Positions 46,362 to 53,301 of a DNA stretch of 53,301 bases are shown here, one piece after another (position 1 is the first letter of the stretch; every line of letters begins with the position of its first letter). The stretch covers positions 1 through 53,301 of the forward strand of contig VDMD01000146.1 in the NCBI GenBank assembly GCA_007026445.1, written 5' to 3'. The stretch is from Schizophyllum amplum. Taxonomy: Eukaryota > Basidiomycota > Agaricomycetes > Agaricales > Schizophyllaceae. The notes under the pieces were generated by a model. The model was not told the DNA's origin, did no database searches, and saw only the letters and a program-made list of their open reading frames with translations. The position numbers were made by a program, and so were the translations under genes.

Positions 46362-46833
46362 TGATATACGTATGTAAGTATGCGACTGTTATAAATTATG
46401 GTTAGCTGTCAAGCATATAATCCTAGTCAGTCACCGCATTGCTACCGCAGTAGTATAAGTAGTACCGCTTTGTCTAGCAAGTGACAACGGGCTGAGATGC
46501 CGCTAAGAGCCAAAGCATTATGAGCCATTTATTGTCATCGTTGAAACGTTGAGAGGCTGTATCATTATGCGAGTAATTTCGAGTCAGAAAGTCAAACCGT
46601 TCGTCGTGACAGTTCTAGTAACCGGTCACATGATAGCCGGGCCGCTCGCGGATTAGTCAGTGTCACTCGAGTGTCACAGGGGATCGGCGTCGGTGGCCAT
46701 CACCCTTTCTTTCACCGCAACCACCACCGTCGCCGAGCAAACGTCGCAGCTGGCCGCGAGTGAAAGACTGAATAATACACACAACACCTACGTTCCCTGT
46801 TGTCCCACCGCGCGAGTGCATCCGCTACCAAAA
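46362..46833. other. Intergenic region upstream of TFIIB
   Basis: About 470 bp, with a relatively AT-rich left half and no recognised gene. The promoter of the TFIIB gene should lie in its right half. Confidence 0.5.
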
Positions 46834-47938
46834 ATGGCGTTTAACCAGCCTTTCCCTGTCGCCAGTCCTCTCATGCAGAAGCCACCGCCACCGCCAACCT
46901 TTGGCCCCGACCTGGCGGTCCGCCTCATCTGCCCGGAGTGTCGAGAGCCGAACCCGGATATTCGAGAGGAATTTGGTAGCGGAGACCTCGTCTGTGGGAT
47001 GTGTGGCTTGGTGCTGGGTGACAGAATCATCGACACCCGCAGCGAATGGCGTGTGAGTTTTCGTTCTATCCCCTTGTTGCTGATAAAGCGCGATGTTGAA
47101 CTTCCGCTTGACTAGACCTTCGCAAACGACGAAGGCGACGACCCTCGCGTGTCGGAGCGGCTACGGACCCTCTCCTCGAGGGTATCGAGCAGCTCGACAC
47201 GGTCATCAGCTTCCGGGATGGCGGCTCAGGCATAGCCAGAGAATTGCAACGTGCAGCGACCCGTGCCCAGGGCTCCCGCTCCGAACGCAACATACTCACT
47301 GCCTTCCGCGACATCTCGACGCGCTGTGACCAATTTGCACTCCCTAAGACCATCAGCGACATCGCGAAGCAGCTGTACAAGCGGGTGCACGACGAGGGCG
47401 TTTTGAAGGGCAAGCCGCAGGAGGCCATCACTGCCGCTTGCATCTTCATCGCCTGCCGTCAAGCCCACGTACCACGGACATTCCGCGAGTTCTGTGACCT
47501 CACGCACGTGTCGAAGAAACTCCTGGGATTCTGCTGCAGGACGATTAGCTTGACGTTCAACCTGGCGCCTGGCGCCAGCACCAACCCCTCAGCGGGCCCG
47601 GAGAACATCCTCCCCGCTACTTCAACCAGCTCGACCTCCCCACCTACGTCCAGTCCATCTGCCACGACATCATCGTCGAGGCCGCAACCACGGCATCGCA
47701 GACGGACGAAGCCCCGTCTCGATCGCCGGCGGCGCGATATACTTCACTTGCCACCTGCTTGGCAAGCCGAAGTCGCTGCGGGAGATCAGCTCGGCGGCAA
47801 GCGTCAGCGAGGGGACGATCAAGCTCGTGTACAAGCTGTACTACGATGCGAAGGAGAAGCTGGTGAAGGAGAAGTGGATTCAGGATGGTAAGGCGCGATT
47901 GGATCGCCTCCCGTTCGATGGGAAGTAAAAGCCTCGAC
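46834..47938 (+). CDS. SUA7: Transcription initiation factor TFIIB (three apparent frameshifts)
   Basis: Basal factor that bridges TBP and RNA polymerase II. The start at 46834 gives MAFNQPFPVASP. The zinc ribbon CPEC...CGMC follows, then GLVLGDRIIDTRSEWR, the intron 47053-47115, and TFANDEGDD of the B-reader/linker. First cyclin repeat: RNILTAFRDISTRCDQFALP, ITAACIFIACRQAHVPRTFRE. Second repeat: LDLPTYVQSICHDIIVEAA, AGGAIYFTCHLLGKPKSLRE, SVSEGTIKLVYKLYYDAKEK. Stop TAA 47936-47938. The frame breaks at 47142-47144 (GDDP to SRVGAATDP), 47612-47615 (ENILP to RYFNQLDLP) and 47718-47722 (TDEAPS to IAGGAIYF). Each needs one added base. TFIIB is essential and normally single-copy, so these are most simply sequence errors. 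Confidence 0.94.
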
Positions 47939-48216
47939 GGATGATGGCATGGACGCTGCCCACCTCCTCATATTTATACATTACTTACTGCCGGTGGCCG
48001 GCTCAGGCTTAGCACATGCATGTATTTTGTTGCTGGATAAAGTGTTTATCGCAGCACTCCAAACTGTCCCATAAGTTCTGCACATTGAGTGTAGAGTAGA
48101 CGACGGTGTGTTTCGGCGTGATGACTCTTTCCAGCGCTGCGTGACCACGTGTGACGAACGCGACTCCCTTCTTGCCACCAAAACCTGCCAGTCTGCAAGG
48201 TCGTTAGACGACCACG

Positions 48217-48645
48217 ATGAACTCTCCTCCTGAACCCGGATCCCCTCTCCTCTCTGGGCCGTCCTCTGACGATGAGATCGAGGAGATGGAGATCATCTCC
48301 ACCACTAAGACGCCACAAACGTCGGGCGCGCCGTCTTTCAGCGGCCCCAGCCAAGCGTCCTCTTCGAAGCGACGCTTCCCCGGCGGACACGCCTACGGCG
48401 CGGGCAGCTCGATGCGGGACCCGAAGAGCCGGAGGAGGGAGGACCCATGCGCCGGGTCACCACGAGGTGAAGGAGAGCAAGAAGGACAAGGAGGATCTGG
48501 TGGACAACGACTTTCTAGACCAGCTGAGGAAGGGTGCGTGTACGACTTGTGTGACTCGGGAGATGTGCTAATAGGGATATATGTTCTTGCAGAACTGGGT
48601 GACCCGTTCGCGGCGATCGCCACCATCAAGCGAGACGCGCAGTGA
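48217..48645 (+). CDS. Small acidic/basic protein of unknown function
   Basis: Not recognised. The protein starts MNSPPEPGSPLLSGPSSDD, has an acidic stretch (DDEIEEMEII), then a Ser/Arg-rich part and, in another frame after about 48450, HHEVKESKKDKEDLVDNDFL and DQLRKE. An intron (about 48536-48592) joins this to LGDPFAAIATIKRDAQ and a stop at 48643-48645. Smooth joining of the frames needs one base change at about 48440-48460. The intron with good GT-AG signals and the ordered C-terminus suggest a real gene of about 130 residues. Confidence 0.5.
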   Translation: MNSPPEPGSPLLSGPSSDDEIEEMEIISTTKTPQTSGAPSFSGPSQASSSKRRFPGGHAYGAGSSMRDPKSRRREDPCAGSPRGEGEQEGQGGSGGQRLSRPAEEGCVYDLCDSGDVLIGIYVLAELGDPFAAIATIKRDAQ

Positions 48646-49899
48646 GCGTTGCGCTGCTTTGTTACCGTGTCCCTGTTCGATTCCTTGTACGTTCGCATGG
48701 TGCGCCGTGGTCTCGAGTCTCCTACTTCGAAACTCACTTCGTCTCCTAGGTTCCTCCGTTGTTCTCGCGCCCCGCCTCATTGTACGATGTATCTATAGCC
48801 CTGCACCAAGAATGAATACGCACTGCATGGCGTGACTAGGGGATCCTGGTCCTGGGCGCTGCCAGGGAAGGTACGTAATGCTGCCAGCTCTATCTTCAAC
48901 TACCGGGCGGGTCTTGCTTTGTGCTAGCCTGCATGTCGTCTTCGGATTCTCCGTCAACCTCCGGATGAAGCTCACACATCGCCACGACCCTCTCCGCTTT
49001 GTACAAGGCGGCTCGTCGTCCCAGGCTGCAAGTGCCTGCTTTGTTGCTTGCTCGAGCGTCCGATCAGCTGGGTGACATACGCGTATTCGAGATGCATGGA
49101 TTCGTGACACCATCTTGCTCCCACTCAAGATGCATGCGTATGTGACACGACCGTGCCACTGCGCGTCTCGTTTTTATTGTCCCTCTACCGTGCATCTCTG
49201 ACAAATCCACAGAGCCCTAGCGCCTCGCCGCTCTTGTCACGGCTGTTGTCGTGCGCCTCGCGTCCGCCTCGTTCACGCCTGTCGAACAACGCCGCCCATC
49301 GATCCGCTACGCTTCGCTTGCTCCCTCAACTCGTCACGGATCCTGAATGCACTCCAAGCCGTGAGACGGGAGCGTGTCTGCGCGTCGGACCGCACAGCCC
49401 GCTTTATTGTCCTTTGCCTCACATCTTCCACGCCCTGATACTCCTCTGATAGCGCGTCGACGGGCGCCTATCGATCATGAACACTCGCTGCGCCCATCCC
49501 GAGCAACACCCGTGCTTGATGGGCACGCGCTTCCGCGTCGTACAGCAGCCCGTCATAACGCTATTGTTTTCCGTGCCACGCGTCTCTCCTAGAAGCCGTC
49601 GATTCCTGGAAGAAGCCCCGCCTCTTATTGTTCTCTCCTGCCGCGTGCTCGCACGCACATCACACACGCGCCTCACCTCCCACACGACCGCTGCGTTGTT
49701 CAGTTCAATGACATTCGGTGTAATCTCCAGTCTTTACAATTCCTCAGAGTCTGTTCACGACCTGGGTATGTAACTAGCGTGCCGGATATAATACCAGTAC
49801 AAGCGTGTAAAATTCGGTTCAGGTTGCAACGGTAGGCGCGATACAATAAACGGTGTAAAACGACGCGCGCCATATTAGAGAAGGGGCGAAGGGGCTAGA
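48646..49899. other. Intergenic region between convergent genes
   Basis: About 1.25 kb without a recognised gene. Pyrimidine-rich, with short open frames only. A motif combining TGCATG and GTGACAC occurs twice near 49090-49150, without clear meaning. Confidence 0.45.
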
Positions 49900-51120
49900 C
49901 TAGGATCTGGGTCGCCGTGAAGGTGAATGAGTGTCGCGCAGCGCAACGGCGACGTAGATATACAGAAGCGTGAAGACAATAATGATAGCAATGAGCAGGT
50001 TCATCGTGTAGGGGCGGATGTGGGCGAGGGGGGCGTGCGCACGGGACGGGTACCTTAGTCGAAGACGGGGAGGGCGGACACGTCGATGGCGGACAAGGAC
50101 GGGGCGCACGGCCCTGTCCCGACCGCGCAGGTCATCCTTCCCCGCGCCATCAGAGATAAAGGCGGGCTCGTCGAGCTGCAGCTTGGCGCGGCCGTCACCG
50201 AGGCTCTCGCCCACATCGTCGCCGTCGATGACCGTCTCAGCCGTGGACTCGTCATCGGACGCGACCTCGCTCTCCTCCGCCTCGGGCCGCAACCAGTCCC
50301 CGTACCACCGCCGAGGAAGATCTTGATGTCCGCGGTCAGACCGAGGTACTCGACGTTCCGCGCGAGCCCTCCCACTGGACGACGCCCTGGAGCAGACACT
50401 CCTCGATGAAGTGCGTGTGACCGAAGTACATCCAGTGCACGAGCAGGTGGAAGGACGTCGGGTCCGGTATGGGCAGGAAGAGCACGGGGTGGTCGGGCGT
50501 GGAGGGCATCAGGCGCGGGAGGCGGTTCGCGGGGACGTTGAGCGGGCCTGAGGGGCCGGTGTTGTAACGGGGAGCTCCTCGGGGGTGGTGGTGATGAGGT
50601 CGAGCGGAGAGGCGCCGCTGAAGAGGCCGCGGAGGAAGCTCGAGTGGGCCGACAAGTAATCGATGTGCAGCTAGAGGGGGGGTCAGTCGGAAAAAGGGGG
50701 GATGCGTGGTATGTGAGCGCACCTTGAGCGATATGCGCGGCGCGAACTGCAGGGTGGGCTCGCTCGCTCGTCGCCCCAGACCGGAGGGGTTGTACGTGGT
50801 CGCGGAGGCCGGCATGATGTCGAAGGGGGAGCACGAAGTCGGCCCCCCGAAGAAGGATGCTGGGTTGAGATATGGTACAGGGACAACTGGAGGTGATGTG
50901 AGCAAGGGAGGGGGGGGGGGAACGTCGAGCACTCACTTATAGTACAGTCCGCCGTGTCCGGCTGGTCCCAGTACTGGGATGCCAGGCCATGGAGCTGATC
51001 CATGATGTACTCCATGGGCACGTCCGCCAGCGACGGCGGGGGGAACGGACGCGGAACAAAGGGCGCCTCTGGAGTGCTGACGCGCTGCGCCGCACCGGAG
51101 GCCTCGGACGCGGATTGCAT
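49900..51120 (-). CDS. BTB/POZ-like protein (three apparent frameshifts)
   Basis: Resembles Agaricomycete BTB-domain proteins, which usually act as protein-protein adaptors. The start ATG at 51118-51120 gives MQSASEASGAAQRVSTPEAP, then MEYIMDQLHGLASQYWDQPD. Two introns follow: after DCTI, and after RISLK. The BTB-like core has LHIDYLSAHSSFLRGLFSG, HPVLFLPIPDPTSFHLLVHW, MYFGHTHFIEECLLQGVVQW, and LARNVEYLGLTADIKIFLG. An acidic tail (EAEESEVASDDESTAE) follows WYGDWLRPE. Frame breaks at 50569-50572, 50367-50369 and 50304-50312 are each fixed by one added base. The end is uncertain: one frame ends ALPVFD at about 50056; the acidic-tail frame runs on to 49900 through a hydrophobic segment. Confidence 0.6.
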
Positions 51121-53301
51121 TGTGAGGGAAGTGAAGAAATGGCCCGTGGGCTTTTAGAAAGAGAGACGAGAAGAAGTAAGGGGGGGAGGCAAGCGGTACG
51201 CTACGGTACGCTACGGTGGCGTGGGACGTTCGTCGGTTGGGGCGTAGGAGGCAGGGCGCTCCGGGCGGGCGACGCTTTTATTCCGGCGCGGCGGTACATC
51301 AGATCTGGCTGCCAAGGGGCGGCCACACTTTGATTGTTCCAGTTGGTAATCGACTCTTATTGTCTTTCCAGCCTCGCGGCCTCGCGCCGTCCTTGCCTCA
51401 TTGGATCTGTCACCGTGACGTGAACGAGTTCGGTTTCCCCCGCATACCCATTGCGAACTACAGCCGATGCCTCCGTAGCCTTGCCGACACCGTCGTGGAC
51501 GACTCGGAGAACAAGGTGGTCGATCTCTATTGACGCTTCGCGAGTACAATGGACCCACGTGGGCGCCCTCGAGTATACAACGCTCTCACACCCTGTTCAA
51601 GCACATCGCCGTCCATCAGCACCTCCATCGGGAAGGTTTATCACTCCTGCGCCCCAGCTCATCGCCCCCTCGACGCCGCCATCAGACCAGCAAGCGCGAT
51701 CGCACCCCCAACCGCACGCTCGCCGGCCACTGTCGGCCCAAAAGCCGCCAGCTGCGCCATCTCTCAACAAGGCGCGGCGCGTCGGACGCACAGACACGAG
51801 ACGCTAGCTGATTCCGCCCGCAGAGACCTGCAGAAATCAGAGCAACATGATCTGAACATGCATCGTCCTGGTTCCTCGCGGGAGAAGCACCATGTTGATC
51901 GACTTTGCTAGGAGCTTGTCACTTGACATGAAGACCTGCCTTTTGCGGCACGAAGACAAGGCCGAGCTGTGCCACCCATCGACGCTTGCGGGCTACGCAA
52001 TACGACGAACTCGGTAAGCCGAGGCTTCTGTCGAAGAATAGCGCGTGTATAATCTATACAGAAATTGCTTCCTCTGCTCCCGCGGCTCGAACGCCCAAGC
52101 TGACTACCGGTGAGCACGTCAGGCCAGAAAACAGACGAGGGCCTCCTCCTACTCGATGGAGAAGCCACATACAGCGTGCTGATTTCATTTACTGTACTCG
52201 CATGGCCAAGAACTGAAAGTCTAGCGGACTCCGTGAGAAGGACCCTAACTAAAAGGATTTTCGGGGGATGCAATGAGCTCGTTGAGGACGGTGGCGAGAC
52301 GTAAGTGAAGGCGGCCTGATGATTTCACTCCGTGAGGGCGCATGGACGCCATGAGAAGCAAACCTGAGGAATGGAGGGGACCCTGCGCGGGGGACGGCAG
52401 CCAAACTGTAAAAAAACTGAGGTGCGCAGGCTTACATAGCAAGGAATGCAGAGACGTGAGAGAGATAACCGTGGTGGAAAAGACTGCCGTAAGGTGGAAT
52501 TTGTGCAACGGAACTACCGGCATGATTGGCAGTGATGATATGCAGAACGCCGCGTCACGAGAGCAATTGAGAAGAACCGCTGCTTTCCTTTCTGAGGAGA
52601 GAACAACGATGGCTCGGGACACAGCCGACCAGCAGCCGACGCAGGCTCAGCGGGCCTTTCAAGACCACACGCAGAAGCCGCAAGACCACGGCGCCACGTG
52701 AGTCAACAAACATGCAAAGAGCCTAGCCTGTGAATATTCCCATGCGGGAGCAAAGAGTGCAACAAGGCTTAGGGTGCGAGAACAGCGGTGACTATGTTGA
52801 AGATATCTCCTGGTCTATCGGCGAGATGAGTTGGCGAGCGGCCGCTGGCGGAAACTGAGGAGCGATCCCATTGGAGCCTCGCAGATTGTCTCTGGGAAGC
52901 TTTCCGAGAGTGAGACTGGAGGTACAGAGTAAAGCGAGCGCGAAGAGTTCGGAAGTCGTGGCTGGCAGGCTGCGGCTGAGGACCTGTCTTCGCTCTTGTC
53001 ATGCAGTCCACCAGTTTTGCTGACATGCTATACGAGATTGACGGAAGCCCCGTCAGCACTCGACGACTAGGAAAAAAGGCTATGAGGCAAGCTGGACTTG
53101 AGAGTGCAGGAGAAAGAGAGCATCCGGACGTCCGGACCGCGCGCGATCAACCATGCATTGTTCGTCCAAATGTGGAAGTACAAACCCTGTCTAGTTTTTC
53201 TTCATTGTGATCGTCAACGGCCATGCTACGAACAGTGTGCGTATATTCCCCCCTCGGACGGTTCACATATACTGTGAACGGTTATGTGCGGGATGCTGAT
53301 A
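51121..53301. other. No recognisable gene (right edge)
   Basis: The left part is the promoter of the BTB-like gene and includes a short direct repeat of GGTACGCTAC near 51195-51215. Beyond about 51500 only short open frames on both strands are seen, none with a known motif or consistent introns. A partial gene off the right edge cannot be excluded. Confidence 0.45.

Noticed and set aside
50918..50935. Long G run
   Set aside because: It lies inside an intron of the BTB-like gene, so it has no effect on the frame, though its length is likely unreliable.
1..53301. A secondary metabolite, defence or other functional gene cluster
   Set aside because: Neighbouring genes belong to unrelated housekeeping pathways; no synthase, transporter set or shared regulation is visible.

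Overview
This window is nuclear DNA from a filamentous basidiomycete, most likely an Agaricomycete. The genes are GC-rich, are cut by many 40-60 nt GT-AG introns, and include fungal-only families (a TTC39/IML2 protein, a Zn2Cys6 factor, a DUF6593 protein, a septin of CDC10 type). There is no operon, phage or CRISPR structure.

Layout, left to right. 1-11.1 kb: a short-chain dehydrogenase (-), an HMG-box transcription factor (+), an IML2-like TPR protein (-) and mitochondrial isovaleryl-CoA dehydrogenase (-). 11.5-17.4 kb: inositol-pentakisphosphate 2-kinase (-), a vacuolar Tag1/DUF3712-like membrane protein (+) and a Zn2Cys6 factor (+). 17.8-41.9 kb: FAN1 nuclease (+) and a P4-ATPase lipid flippase (+); then TAF12 (-), RRS1 (+), a 400-bp MITE, a DUF6593 protein (+) and a U2 snRNA gene (-); then a second P4-ATPase (-), septin CDC10 (-) and a second, degenerate FAN1 homologue (-). 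42-51 kb: a glomulin/ALF4/YAP-binding-like protein (+), a secreted protein with a collagen-like tail (+), TFIIB (+), a small conserved-looking protein (+) and a BTB-like protein (-). The last 2.2 kb shows no recognisable gene.

The two most notable observations are these. First, the FAN1-flippase gene pair occurs twice in mirror-image orientation around about 28.9 kb, which looks like an old inverted segmental duplication. The second FAN1 copy appears to have lost part of its VRR-NUC catalytic motif. Second, about twenty single-base frameshifts, mostly in G or C runs, interrupt otherwise well-conserved genes, including essential single-copy ones (TFIIB, CDC10). Sequence or assembly error is therefore the likeliest cause. 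Gene ends and protein products should be read with this in mind.

The genes are mostly unrelated housekeeping functions: basal transcription (TAF12, TFIIB), splicing (U2), ribosome assembly (RRS1), leucine catabolism, inositol phosphate synthesis, membrane asymmetry, septation and interstrand crosslink repair. No biosynthetic cluster is visible.
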